Origin: Mesobacillus selenatarsenatis SF-1
Lineage (GTDB): Bacteria; Bacillota; Bacilli; Bacillales; Cytobacillaceae
Length of the DNA: 64,000 bases
Reading direction: 5' to 3'
NCBI RefSeq assembly: GCF_000813125.1
Contig: NZ_BASE01000031.1
Location: 1 to 64,000, forward strand
The position numbers were made by a program, and so were the translations under genes. Under the pieces are notes generated by a model. The model searched no databases. It was not told the origin of the DNA and was given only the letters and a program-made list of their open reading frames with translations. Below are positions 26,820-35,387 of the stretch, piece by piece. Positions within the stretch are counted from its first letter, which is position 1, and each line of letters opens with the position of its first letter.

Positions 26820-26821
26820 GA

Positions 26822-26856
26822 AACAAAGCGGGAGACAGTCGTCTCTCGCTTTGTTT
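26822..26856 (+). terminator. Terminator after the DDAH-family gene
   Basis: A 15-bp stem (AACAAAGCG with CGCTTTGTT, then GAGAC with GTCTC, one mismatch) with an AGTC loop runs into TTTTTG. Confidence 0.88.
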
Positions 26857-26872
26857 TTGTTTATGGCTAGCT

Positions 26873-27051
26873 TTGGACAGGTGTGAAGGAGATAGCGCGA
26901 AAACCTGTCCGAATTTGGAGCAACTTCTGACAGATTTGATGGTAATCAGCGAATAGCTGTCCAAACATGGAGCAACTTCGGACAGCTTTAGAGCAAACCA
27001 GCGAAAACCTGTCAGAACAAGGTGCAACTTCTGTCAGGTTTTGATGGAAGC
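26873..27051. repeat. Three imperfect 52-54-bp repeats, each with an internal hairpin
   Basis: Units begin at about 26894, 26948 and 27000, each starting AGCG and containing GGAGCAACTTC or GGTGCAACTTC between CTGTC- and GACAG-type arms. The arms vary but stay complementary: AGCTGTCC with GGACAGCT in unit 2, AACCTG with CAGGTT in unit 3. A partial unit precedes. This fills most of the 430-base gap between 26820 and 27249, which otherwise holds a terminator and the promoter of the next gene. Confidence 0.75.
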
Positions 27052-27180
27052 AAGGGAATCACACCCGAACAGAACCCATATAAACCCGGTACAGGTTGCG
27101 GGAAACCAACAAAATAAATACTCGATCCCTTGTTTTTATACAGTTATATAAATTGTTTGCTGTTAAATATCACATTTTGA

Positions 27181-27209
27181 TTGTCCTTTGAGTTAAATTG
27201 TCTTATAAT
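27181..27209 (+). promoter_or_regulatory. Putative SigA promoter of the alanine symporter gene
   Basis: TTGTCC and a perfect TATAAT are separated by 17 bases, about 40 bases before the TTG start codon. Confidence 0.55.
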
Positions 27210-27249
27210 TCAAAATAGAAAGAAATCAAATCTGTAAAGGGGGATTCAT

Positions 27250-28710
27250 TTGGAAGCATTTGTTTCTTGGCTCAATGGGATTTTGTGGAGCAACCCGGTC
27301 ATTTACATCATTCTGGGTATCGGCTTGCTTTTCTCTATCCTGACACGTTTTCTGCAAGTTAGACTCCTGAAAGACATGGTTAAACTTATGTTCACAGGAA
27401 GAAGTTCCGATGCTGGCGTTTCATCTTTTCAGGCCTTATCTATCGCTTTATCAGGCCGGGTCGGAACAGGTAATATCGCAGGTACTGCCACGGCTATAGC
27501 AATGGGCGGTCCTGGTGCGGTTTTCTGGATGTGGACGATTGCGTTTATCGGGGCAGGAAGTGCGTTCGTAGAATCGACACTAGCCCAAATCTACAAAGTA
27601 AAGCAAGATGGTCTCTACCGAGGCGGTCCTGCTTACTACATCGAAAAAGGTCTTGGAATCAAATGGTTCGCGATTGCGTTTGCCATAGCTGCTTTGCTGG
27701 CAATGTCACTATTAATGCCAGGAATTCAGTCCAACTCGATTGCACTTGGTCTTGAGAATGCTTTTGGCGTTAGCAAGTCAGTGACAGGTTTTGTCGTAAT
27801 CGCACTTTTGGCTTTAATCATTTTCGGAGGCGTAAAAAGGATCGCGACTGTCGCGCAATATACAGTTCCATTTATGGCTGTTGGTTACATCCTTGTCGCC
27901 CTAGTCATTATCGGAATGAATATCTCAGAAGTTCCTGCCGTTTTCTCCTTGATTTTCAAAAGCGCTTTCGGTGCTGACTCAATGTTTGGCGGTATTCTTG
28001 GCAGCGCGATTGCATGGGGTGTTAAACGCGGTATTTATTCCAATGAAGCTGGTCAGGGTACTGGTCCACACGCAGCTGCTGCTGCAGAGGTTTCACACCC
28101 GGCTAAACAAGGTCTGGTCCAGGCATTCTCTGTATACATCGACACACTATTCGTTTGTTCCGCAACAGCATTCATGATCCTATTCACAGGAATGTTCAAT
28201 ACCGTTGGTGCTGACGGAGCATTCATTGTCGAAAACCTTAAGGGAGTGGAAGCAGGTCCAGGATATACACAGGCTGCAGTTGATGCGGTTCTTCCTGGAT
28301 TCGGTGCAGAATTCGTTGCTGTAGCACTATTTTTCTTCGCTTTCACAACAATCATGGCTTACTATTATATGGCTGAGACGAATATTGCTTATCTTCTTAG
28401 AGGAAGAAACGGCAAGGTGCCAATGTTCATCCTCAAAATTGTCATCCTTGGCGCGGTCTTCTATGGAGCGGTAAAAGAAGCGTCATTGGCATGGGCACTT
28501 GGAGATGCTGGTCTGGGATTGATGGTATGGCTGAACCTGATAGCCATAGTTCTTCTGGCGAAACCAGCCTTGATTGCCTTAAAGGACTATGAGGAACAGA
28601 AAAAGCAAGGACTTGATCCAGTCTTCAATTCCAAAAAACTTGGCATCAAAAATGCTGAGTTTTGGGAAGAAGAATATTCCTTCAACCATGAAAAGGATAA
28701 AGTATCATAA
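27250..28710 (+). CDS. Sodium:alanine symporter (AGCS family)
   Basis: A 486-residue AGCS-family carrier that imports alanine or glycine with sodium. It has about 10-11 membrane segments and the family blocks SIALSGRVGTGNIAGTATAI (about 66-85), GPGAVFWMWTIAFIGAGSAF, GVKRGIYSNEAGQGTGPHAAAAAE (in two parts: GVKRGIYSNEAGQG, then TGPHAAAAAE) and AYYYMAETN. The start is TTG behind AAAGGGGG. It is closely related to Bacillus AlsT/YrbD/GlnT proteins; glutamine transport cannot be excluded. Own promoter and terminator. Confidence 0.9.
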   Translation: MEAFVSWLNGILWSNPVIYIILGIGLLFSILTRFLQVRLLKDMVKLMFTGRSSDAGVSSFQALSIALSGRVGTGNIAGTATAIAMGGPGAVFWMWTIAFIGAGSAFVESTLAQIYKVKQDGLYRGGPAYYIEKGLGIKWFAIAFAIAALLAMSLLMPGIQSNSIALGLENAFGVSKSVTGFVVIALLALIIFGGVKRIATVAQYTVPFMAVGYILVALVIIGMNISEVPAVFSLIFKSAFGADSMFGGILGSAIAWGVKRGIYSNEAGQGTGPHAAAAAEVSHPAKQGLVQAFSVYIDTLFVCSATAFMILFTGMFNTVGADGAFIVENLKGVEAGPGYTQAAVDAVLPGFGAEFVAVALFFFAFTTIMAYYYMAETNIAYLLRGRNGKVPMFILKIVILGAVFYGAVKEASLAWALGDAGLGLMVWLNLIAIVLLAKPALIALKDYEEQKKQGLDPVFNSKKLGIKNAEFWEEEYSFNHEKDKVS

Positions 28711-28722
28711 GTTGTATTTTCC

Positions 28723-28760
28723 AGAAGAGCTGCCTTCTCAATGGGCAGCTCTTCTTTTTT
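28723..28760 (+). terminator. Terminator after the alanine symporter gene
   Basis: AGAAGAGCTGCC and GGCAGCTCTTCT arms form a 12-bp stem followed by six T residues. Confidence 0.9.
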
Positions 28761-28835
28761 GCTTATTCGGTTTGATTATATTGTCCCGGTGGAATGGGAA
28801 GAATGAGATCATTAAGGAAGAATCGGGGGAATTTC

Positions 28836-29750
28836 ATGAAAATGTTATGCATCGATGGTGGCGGTATAAGAGGCATTTTCCCGATTGCTATCCTGCAAGC
28901 GATAGAGGAAGAGTTTGGAAAGCCTGTGGGTGAACTCTTTGATGTGATCTCAGGCACAAGTACAGGATCAATCATTGCTGCTTCAGCTGCTTTGAACACA
29001 TCGATGGAAGAGGTGATGGGCAGGTACGAAACTTATGGTGAAAAGATTTTTGTGCGAAAAGCCAAGATTGGTCTTTTCAAGAGTGTTTATAGTGACAGGT
29101 ATTTACGTCGGCTGTTAAAACAGGCCTTCAAGGAAATTACTCTTGGTGATATCGATAAGCCTTTGTTGATACCAGCTGTTGATATAACCCATGGAAAACC
29201 TTATGTCCATCGAACTGACTTTGGTTATTCGTCCGAAAATGAACTATCGATAAAGTTGTGGGATGCTGTATTATCGTCTTGTTCTGCGCCAATCTACTTT
29301 CCACCCAATAATGTAAATAATCAATATTTATCGATCGATGGAGGACTATGGGCTAATAATCCATCGTTGGTTTGTGTGACGGAAGCCCTGCACCACTTTA
29401 AAACCGACTTAGCCGACATCCATATACTATCGATTGGAACTGGCCAACAGAATATCGATTTTTCCATAGGTGAGGAAAAGTATTGGGGCATCCGGCAATG
29501 GCTGCCTTTCCATTTTCCAACTTTAAAGGTTACGCCAAAATTATTGGATCTGGCGATGGATTTATCCTCTGAATCAGTTTCTTATCACTGTAGGCTTTTG
29601 TTAGGCGATCATTACCTCAGACTGAATACAGAGCTATCAGAAGAAGTCCCTTTTGATGATTTTACTAATATGGCAGAACTAAAGTTTCTGGGACGGCAGG
29701 TTTTTCAAGATAACAAAGACAAAATAGCATCTTTTTTATCAGGTAATTAG
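28836..29750 (+). CDS. Patatin-like phospholipase (CapV-like), stand-alone
   Basis: A 304-residue patatin-fold lipid hydrolase. The oxyanion-hole motif DGGGIRGIFP lies at the very N-terminus, the nucleophile is in GTSTGS (Ser about residue 46) and the catalytic Asp is in IDGGLWANNPS. It most resembles the CBASS effector CapV and bacterial patatins such as FabD-lysophospholipase-like proteins. No CD-NTase, HORMA or TRIP13 gene is adjacent, so it is not a complete CBASS system. The ATG at 28836 follows ATCGGGGGA and places the glycine motif at residues 5-9; an ATG 14 codons upstream lacks a site. Confidence 0.82.
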   Translation: MKMLCIDGGGIRGIFPIAILQAIEEEFGKPVGELFDVISGTSTGSIIAASAALNTSMEEVMGRYETYGEKIFVRKAKIGLFKSVYSDRYLRRLLKQAFKEITLGDIDKPLLIPAVDITHGKPYVHRTDFGYSSENELSIKLWDAVLSSCSAPIYFPPNNVNNQYLSIDGGLWANNPSLVCVTEALHHFKTDLADIHILSIGTGQQNIDFSIGEEKYWGIRQWLPFHFPTLKVTPKLLDLAMDLSSESVSYHCRLLLGDHYLRLNTELSEEVPFDDFTNMAELKFLGRQVFQDNKDKIASFLSGN

Positions 29751-29859
29751 GCTTTATACTGGCTAAAAACTTCTTTTTAACTTAGTCTTAAACAGAATGT
29801 GGATTACATAGTTTTGAGATACTATGCTTTGTATAAAAAAAAGACAGGAGGTACAACCG

Positions 29860-30129
29860 ATGGAAAAACTTGAAGTTGGCGAAGTATTTACAATTAGTGA
29901 CGAGAATGATGTGGAACAAGAGGTCGAGGTGATCGGTACGTTAACGATTGAAGGCACTGACTATGCAGCAGTCAGCTTTGTTGAAGATCTTCAAACAGAA
30001 ACGGAAGAGGATATTGATATCTTTTTCTTGAAAGTAGACGAAGATGGAGATTTTGAAGCAATTGAATCTGATGATGAATTTGAAAAGGTATCTTCAGCAT
30101 TTGATGAAATGATGAATGAAGAAGAATAA
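29860..30129 (+). CDS. DUF1292 family protein
   Basis: An 89-residue, strongly acidic protein of the DUF1292 (YrzB-like) family, showing FTISDENDVEQEVEVIGTL and YAAVSFVEDLQ, and ending in a Glu/Asp-rich tail. The function is unknown. The start ATG at 29860 follows AGGAGG with good spacing; the upstream 12 codons are discarded. The family paralogue is usually next to yrrL/yrzL elsewhere in Bacillus, so this is an extra copy. A terminator follows. Confidence 0.78.
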   Translation: MEKLEVGEVFTISDENDVEQEVEVIGTLTIEGTDYAAVSFVEDLQTETEEDIDIFFLKVDEDGDFEAIESDDEFEKVSSAFDEMMNEEE

Positions 30130-30133
30130 TGAG

Positions 30134-30166
30134 GAGGAGGGAGGTTTAAGCCTCGCTCCTTTTTTA
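30134..30166 (+). terminator. Terminator after the DUF1292 gene
   Basis: GGAGGGAGG and CCTCGCTCC arms (one mismatch), a TTTAAG loop and a run of six T residues. Confidence 0.8.
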
Positions 30167-30258
30167 GTTTTATATTGTAAAGGCATTAGTAAAAAAACTT
30201 GTAAATAGAAGGAAATTAAACGAGTTTGTCGAATTGTTTTTGAAAGGAGTTGATTCAA

Positions 30259-30528
30259 TTGGAAAGCGTCGTCCTTGTCACCTTTAAAATAAAGGGGATT
30301 CCGATACCTATTAAAATAGCATCTACTAACGAACCAAGCAGGGAGCAAATACTAAAGAAAATTTCGGATTTAGCAAACGGATATGACTTATCAGGCGAAA
30401 TCCAATTCAAGAAGCTCCTGAAGGAAAACGGCCATAAAATGTATATCTATGAAATTGGCGACAGAAAGTGCATGGTGCTTGTAGAAAGGCTCGAGAAAAT
30501 TAAAGAATTCGAAGAGATTAGCTCTTAG
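30259..30528 (+). CDS. Small conserved-looking protein of about 89 residues, unknown
   Basis: A compact protein beginning with a beta-rich stretch (SVVLVTFKIKGIPIPIKIAS), then EPSREQILKKISDLANGYDL and a C-terminal MYIYEIGDRKCMVLVERLEKIKEFEE helix (given here as one motif in two parts: MYIYEIGDRKCMVLVE and RLEKIKEFEE). It has no signal peptide or membrane segment. The TTG at 30259 lies nine bases after AAAGGAG; the TTG at 30250 touches that site. I do not recognise a family. It lies alone between the DUF1292 gene and the convergent PhoD gene. Confidence 0.6.
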   Translation: MESVVLVTFKIKGIPIPIKIASTNEPSREQILKKISDLANGYDLSGEIQFKKLLKENGHKMYIYEIGDRKCMVLVERLEKIKEFEEISS

Positions 30529-30619
30529 CACTCCTGTACATCTTGTCTTACAATACTGCGTAATGATCGTTTACAATTTTACATTACTTTTTTTGTAAAA
30601 CGTAAAAACATATCAAATG

Positions 30620-30652
30620 AAACCCAGAGGTAGAAATCCCCTGGGTTATTTC
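30620..30652. terminator. Hairpin between the small gene and phoD
   Basis: AACCCAGAGG and CCCCTGGGTT arms form a stem with a short loop in the 203-base gap between convergent genes. The T tract is weak in both directions. Confidence 0.55.
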
Positions 30653-30731
30653 GTGCGGATTACGATTTGATACTTTTGAGTTTTCGTCAGAATACACTGT
30701 CATACATTTTTTTATAAAGAGATCGCCTGTT

Positions 30732-32801
30732 TCATTCTACATTTTCGCCGTAATCCACTGTCATAAGCAAAGTATTCTCCAGTTTGCCTTTTTCGACCTC
30801 CAGATAACCGATTGAGTTTTTCGTTTCGGCAACGCTGCCATCTTCAAAAGAATGATAGTTTATTTTTTCCTCCCACAATAGTCTTTTATCTGGATTCACA
30901 TCACTCTTTCCAAGGGTGAGAGTGTAAGAATCCCCGCAGCTGCGGTAAAGGGACTGTTCTCTCCGTTTCCTAGCGTTAAGCCAAAGCACTGACTTCATCA
31001 ATGCTCCCCATAATCCAGTAAAGCTTTCATTATGAATTGGACTGCTTGTAAATTGATAGAATGAATGTTTTTTACCGGATCGAAACTGAACCTCTGATTT
31101 CACGGATGAAGAGAAGTGCACATCGCCGGAAAGCAAAACACAGTAGGCAGGATCCCATGAGGCAATTTGGTTAATAAACGCATGAAAACCTTTGCCATTG
31201 TATTTCCACCCATCAAAATCAAATGAAGTCTGGACGGGGAAGCCTAATACTTTGAATGGATATACATATTTATGGAGAAAGGATTCGATTAATCCCATTC
31301 CGTAAAAAGGAGTTGGTGAAACTATATTCAGGGGAGTCTTGCTTTTCCAGCCGCTTTGAATCAATTTTTGAGAAATAGCCTCCCAGCCTTCTTTGCTGAT
31401 CAACAGGGGAGTGCGCGTCGTTTCTTCTATCATTCTGCCCAGCTTAATTGCCTTTGGTCTAGGATCGAACTCTCGCTGGGTCCTTGTATCAAGAAAGACT
31501 GTTTTTGGGACGGTAGGAGCGATGAAATGCCAGGAATGATAATTCCATAGATAATTCAACCCGTCATTATAACTGGCTGAATCAATGCTGGTTGAGGCAA
31601 TATAGCTATTTACTTTTTGGAAAAATGTCTGGTCAAATCCTTCCGGTTCATTACCCCACCCCTGGAATAGCCAGTAGGCTGTAAGACCGTTGCCTATGAT
31701 ATGCTTTCCCAAAGAGGATTCTCTGACTGAAGAAGTCCACTTTTCGGATATATTCCAATCATCTGTCATGTCATGGTCATCAAAGATCATGTAGGTAGGC
31801 GTGTTAGCCATCAAACGCCTTGCCGCAGACAGGGAGACGACAAAGTCCCTTATATTCTCGATTTGCTCATCATACCTTGCTTCCAACATCGACAATTCCT
31901 TCAATCTCGTCTTTTCATCTTTATCCAACTTAAAGTGAAGTTTATTTTTTTCCTGTAATTGCTGAAAGGAAAGAAGCAGCTCATTCTCATGGATGTAATC
32001 CCAAATTTCCGGGCTCCAGCTGAATAAATAAATGGCTGCATATTCACCCAAAGTGATCAGATGATTATCGCCCTTCCTGGTAGAAAAGTTGGCAAGATGC
32101 TTGATCAGGAATTGCCGTCCATTCACCTGGTGTAGTTGGGTATATAAGTTCTCTGGCAGGAGCTCATGTAATTTGCCGATTTCGCTATCACCAATCAATC
32201 CCTTGCCAAGTTCAGTCAGGATGGGAAAAAGCGGGTCTGCAACATCATCAGCATAAATCTGGTCTCCCATTAAAAATAAGGCATTAGGTCTCTCTAAAAG
32301 ATCAAGATGTTTATTTTCTACGAGCACGTCTGCAGCAAATAAGGCATCATCACCCTGTCCATGCGGCTTTCGGCAGGAGCCATACAGCAAGTTTGTAGGC
32401 TCGTTTTCATGGTTTAAATAAAACGAAGGATATTTAAGATCTCCGTATACGATTGAACGAGGACTATCAGGATTGAGCAGGTTATAGCTACCTAGATTAT
32501 TAACAAATCGTCCTCTTTTAAAAATTAAATCATAACCAAGGAGGGTGCAGGGAGGGAAATTCGAATCGGCGGGAGAGATTTTAACCAAATATATAAATAA
32601 CTGCTCTCCAGCTTTAAACACTTTGGTTTCAGTATGGATATCTAAAAGAATATACTTGTTCTCTTCGTCTGTACCAGTAATATCAATCTGGAATAATTGA
32701 GCATCGATTTCAATCTGACGGCTTAAAGCAATCCAAATATATATAGTAGAAGGGTCGACCCTTCTAATGACCGGTCCGGACAAAATAGTTGGTAATCTCA
32801 T
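30732..32801 (-). CDS. PhoD-like alkaline phosphatase family protein
   Basis: A 689-residue metallophosphoesterase of the PhoD-like family, with calcineurin-like catalytic motifs NLLYGSCRKPHGQGDDAL (first Cys/Asp region), LFLMGDQIYADDV, MIFDDHDMTDDWN and VLLSGDVHFSSS. It has no twin-arginine or Sec signal, so unlike classical secreted PhoD it appears cytosolic, matching the larger intracellular PhoD-like group. Its substrate is unknown. The gene is single. A palindromic element lies in its upstream region (32811-32863). Confidence 0.85.
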   Translation of the reverse strand: MRLPTILSGPVIRRVDPSTIYIWIALSRQIEIDAQLFQIDITGTDEENKYILLDIHTETKVFKAGEQLFIYLVKISPADSNFPPCTLLGYDLIFKRGRFVNNLGSYNLLNPDSPRSIVYGDLKYPSFYLNHENEPTNLLYGSCRKPHGQGDDALFAADVLVENKHLDLLERPNALFLMGDQIYADDVADPLFPILTELGKGLIGDSEIGKLHELLPENLYTQLHQVNGRQFLIKHLANFSTRKGDNHLITLGEYAAIYLFSWSPEIWDYIHENELLLSFQQLQEKNKLHFKLDKDEKTRLKELSMLEARYDEQIENIRDFVVSLSAARRLMANTPTYMIFDDHDMTDDWNISEKWTSSVRESSLGKHIIGNGLTAYWLFQGWGNEPEGFDQTFFQKVNSYIASTSIDSASYNDGLNYLWNYHSWHFIAPTVPKTVFLDTRTQREFDPRPKAIKLGRMIEETTRTPLLISKEGWEAISQKLIQSGWKSKTPLNIVSPTPFYGMGLIESFLHKYVYPFKVLGFPVQTSFDFDGWKYNGKGFHAFINQIASWDPAYCVLLSGDVHFSSSVKSEVQFRSGKKHSFYQFTSSPIHNESFTGLWGALMKSVLWLNARKRREQSLYRSCGDSYTLTLGKSDVNPDKRLLWEEKINYHSFEDGSVAETKNSIGYLEVEKGKLENTLLMTVDYGENVE

Positions 32802-32810
32802 TCATCAGTT

Positions 32811-32863
32811 CACCACCGTTTAGTTCTTTACTGCTAACTTATTCATGCAGTAACTAAACGGTG
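32811..32863. repeat. Inverted repeat upstream of the PhoD-like gene
   Basis: CACCGTTTAGTT and AACTAAACGGTG form 12-bp arms, extended by ACTGC/GCAGT after a four-base bulge, around a loop of about 12 bases. It sits between the start of the minus-strand PhoD gene and the terminator of the GH18 gene. It could be an operator, a terminator without a T run, or a leader hairpin. Confidence 0.5.
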
Positions 32864-32883
32864 TCCAATAGGCCCATAAAGAA

Positions 32884-32907
32884 AAGGAAGCCAATAGCGG
32901 CTTCCTT
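32884..32907 (-). terminator. Terminator of the GH18 gene
   Basis: AAGGAAGCC and GGCTTCCTT arms with a 6-base loop; on the minus strand the stem is followed by a T-rich run. Confidence 0.8.
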
Positions 32908-32909
32908 GT

Positions 32910-34058
32910 TTATTTCCGGGTATAGTATCGAGGATCTTCCTGTTTTTTTAATTCCCCTGAGATTAAAGCCGTGGCACTGTGATTCCCTTTAGCATCTAGA
33001 CCTGCTTCCCATAGCATCATGCCGCCCAGCTGTTGGGAGAGTGCAAGATAGGTTTTCTTTTTCAATGTGGAATGGCCATTATAATGGTATGTTGTCCCAT
33101 TCATTTCGACCTGGTCCTTTCCGGTATTTGCAGGATGATGATTGATAAGAGCTTCGTATGAGACCTGTTTGACCGAAGGATCCTCAGGCTGTGCATATAG
33201 CGGCACACCCAGGACTAGTTTCTCCCTTGAAAATCCATGCTTGTCAAAAAGGGCTGTCCAGTACGCCACTATATTAGCAGAATAAGAGTAAGGTGATAGG
33301 TTCGCAGCATTATACTCTCCATCCCATTGGCCATCATAAGCCATCAAATTGACATGATCAAAGTACTTGAACATAGATGGCTCAAACACGACAGAGTGAA
33401 TTTCAGTCCCTGTCACGCTGTGCACCTTGGCATTTACTGCGATGGACAGTTCCTTACCTTTTGGTTTCAATTGTTCACTTAATTCTTTTGCAAAAACAGC
33501 CAGATATTGAGCATCTTCTGCTGAGCGAGGATGCTCAAAGTCGATATCTATGCCATCTAGCTTTTCTTTTTCTGCAAAGCTAACAAGCTCGTGAACTAGT
33601 TTTTTTCTTGAAGCAGGGTTTGAGATTGCTGCCTTGAAATAGTCATAAGATTCCCCGCCATTGATATGGTACCAGCCGCCGATTGCCAGCATAACCTTCG
33701 TATCGTGTTTTTGCGCATTAGTAACAATCGCTCTTAAATTTTTGACAGCATGATCTCCATTCATTAACAGGCTGCCATCCGAGTTTGGATGTGCAAAGGA
33801 AAAAATCACATGTGTCAGGCTTTTGTAATCGATCTCGTCCGGTTTCCTGAAATCCTGGACATAGCCAATTAAAACCTTTGATTCTTGCTCTTTCAATTGT
33901 GATTCTTTCTTAACTCCAGGTGTTTTGGTTGAATGTGCTGCTTCTGCACTAGTTGTGATTGTTTTAGTTTTTTGCGTATTCGAATATAATGTTCCAGATA
34001 TAAAACCGCCCATGAAGGTGAGTAAAACGATCATCAGAGGCAGAAAACGTTTTTTCAT
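32910..34058 (-). CDS. Glycosyl hydrolase family 18 protein (chitinase-like), membrane-anchored
   Basis: A 382-residue GH18 protein. The N-terminal hydrophobic segment (about residues 4-24, with no clear lipobox) acts as signal or anchor. A Lys/Thr/Ser-rich linker follows to about residue 55. The TIM barrel carries the catalytic LDGIDIDFEHP motif, matching DxxDxDxE (Glu about residue 175), preceded by VMLAIGGWY and followed by VNLMAYDGQWDGEYN. Such Bacillus proteins act on chitin, on peptidoglycan or as spore-germination hydrolases; without LysM repeats none is favoured. It is monocistronic, divergent from the hydrolase at 34212. Confidence 0.88.
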   Translation of the reverse strand: MKKRFLPLMIVLLTFMGGFISGTLYSNTQKTKTITTSAEAAHSTKTPGVKKESQLKEQESKVLIGYVQDFRKPDEIDYKSLTHVIFSFAHPNSDGSLLMNGDHAVKNLRAIVTNAQKHDTKVMLAIGGWYHINGGESYDYFKAAISNPASRKKLVHELVSFAEKEKLDGIDIDFEHPRSAEDAQYLAVFAKELSEQLKPKGKELSIAVNAKVHSVTGTEIHSVVFEPSMFKYFDHVNLMAYDGQWDGEYNAANLSPYSYSANIVAYWTALFDKHGFSREKLVLGVPLYAQPEDPSVKQVSYEALINHHPANTGKDQVEMNGTTYHYNGHSTLKKKTYLALSQQLGGMMLWEAGLDAKGNHSATALISGELKKQEDPRYYTRK

Positions 34059-34211
34059 AAGGGTATCCTCCTGTGTTTTATCAACCTCAAAATTGTAACA
34101 GAGAATACACCTTTATAGCTGTGGAAATATCAGCCTATCGATTATAGCGATAGATTAATAAACGAGATTGGGGGAATATAATAAATATACTGAACGATAG
34201 GAGCGGAAGAT

Positions 34212-35003
34212 ATGGACTCAAAGAAGGTAAGAACTGGTAGTACGGAAGTAAGTTTTTATGATCAAGGCAAAGGAAATCCAATCCTCCTCATACATGGATT
34301 TGCCGGCAGCAAGCACTATTGGGATAAAATCATTCCCGAATTGGCCAACGAGTATAGAGTCATCGCACTCGACCTTCCTGGACACGGAGAGTCAGGCATG
34401 GGGAAGGACAGATATTCCATTCAGGATATGGCCAGTACAATTAAAGAATTATTGGATCAGCTAGGGTTGGATAAGGTAACAATGTTCGGTCATTCACTGG
34501 GCGGATATATCACCCTGGCATTTGCCGAGTTATACCCACAGTACTTAAAAGCTTTCTCTTTGGTACACTCAACAACCAATCCGGATTCAGAAGAAGCGAA
34601 GGAAGCCCGGGAAAACAATGCAAAGAAGATTCAGGAAGAGGGAGCTGGAGCATTTATCGAAGGACTTTCCAGGAAGCTCTTTTCTCCTGAAAATACAGAA
34701 GTGAATGCGAAGGAAATCGAAGAGACAGTCAAAATTGGCATGATGACCAAGGTGGAAGGCCTTGTCAGCGCCTTGATGGCGATGAAGGATCGACCAGAAC
34801 GGAGTAAAGTGTTAGAGGAAACGGACCTTCCTGTGCTCTTGATTGCTGGTGAACAGGATCAAATTATCCCTCCTGAAAAAACATTTACTGTATCGAGAGA
34901 TAATATTGAGAAGAAAGTCATTCAAAATGCCGGCCATATGAGCATGTATGAACAGCCTGAAGAGCTTGTTAAGGTGATGAAAGATTATCTTGCAAAAATA
35001 TAA
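34212..35003 (+). CDS. Alpha/beta hydrolase
   Basis: A 263-residue alpha/beta hydrolase. It has LIHGFAGSKHYWD (oxyanion hole), the nucleophile elbow MFGHSLGGYI (Ser about residue 96), the acid Asp in LIAGEQDQIIPPE and the catalytic His in NAGHMSMYEQPEE. There is no signal peptide. It resembles BioH/MhpC-type esterases and carboxylesterases, but the substrate is unknown. The start ATG follows AGGAGCGGAAG. It is a single gene ended by a hairpin terminator. Confidence 0.87.
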   Translation: MDSKKVRTGSTEVSFYDQGKGNPILLIHGFAGSKHYWDKIIPELANEYRVIALDLPGHGESGMGKDRYSIQDMASTIKELLDQLGLDKVTMFGHSLGGYITLAFAELYPQYLKAFSLVHSTTNPDSEEAKEARENNAKKIQEEGAGAFIEGLSRKLFSPENTEVNAKEIEETVKIGMMTKVEGLVSALMAMKDRPERSKVLEETDLPVLLIAGEQDQIIPPEKTFTVSRDNIEKKVIQNAGHMSMYEQPEELVKVMKDYLAKI

Positions 35004-35015
35004 CGAGTCGGTACA

Positions 35016-35046
35016 GCCTGTCCACTTAGGGCAGGCATTTTTTATT
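35016..35046 (+). terminator. Terminator after the alpha/beta hydrolase gene
   Basis: GCCTGTCC and GGGCAGGC arms with a short loop are followed by ATTTTTTATTT. Confidence 0.8.
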
Positions 35047-35099
35047 TAAAGTTCATGAGTGATAAAATGTAATTCAGCAAGTGTATAGGAGTGGATATT

Positions 35100-35384
35100 T
35101 TGGTTGACAGAATTATTTTAGATGGAGAAACAATTTTAATCAGTCATTTTGAAATGGACAATACTGGCGGACAAAGGCGAATTGCAGCGCATTTTCCTGT
35201 TACAAGCGAAGACTATCATAATGTCACCACATTATTATATAAAGGCGAATTTGATGTACACCTTCCTGCTAAAGAAATAACCTTTAGAGGAAAAATTGTC
35301 GAGTACTCGACCTCTGTTACGAATTTATATGAAAGCGGACAGGTCGGTACCTTTCAATTAACCTTATTAGAAGTAAAGGAGTAA
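35100..35384 (+). CDS. DUF3219 (YkvR-like) protein
   Basis: A 94-residue DUF3219 protein resembling B. subtilis YkvR, an all-beta small protein: LDGETILISHFEMDN, RRIAAHFPVTSEDYHNVTTLLY and EITFRGKIVEYSTSVTNLYE. The TTG at 35100 has AGGAG seven bases upstream; a GTG three codons earlier overlaps that site. Function unknown. It is followed after 3 bases by the LLM oxidoreductase gene, so the two share a transcript. Confidence 0.75.
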   Translation: MVDRIILDGETILISHFEMDNTGGQRRIAAHFPVTSEDYHNVTTLLYKGEFDVHLPAKEITFRGKIVEYSTSVTNLYESGQVGTFQLTLLEVKE

Positions 35385-35387
35385 GAA

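Noticed and set aside
26873-27051. CRISPR array
   Set aside because: Units are diverged along their whole length and directly adjacent; there is no constant repeat with unique spacers and no cas gene.
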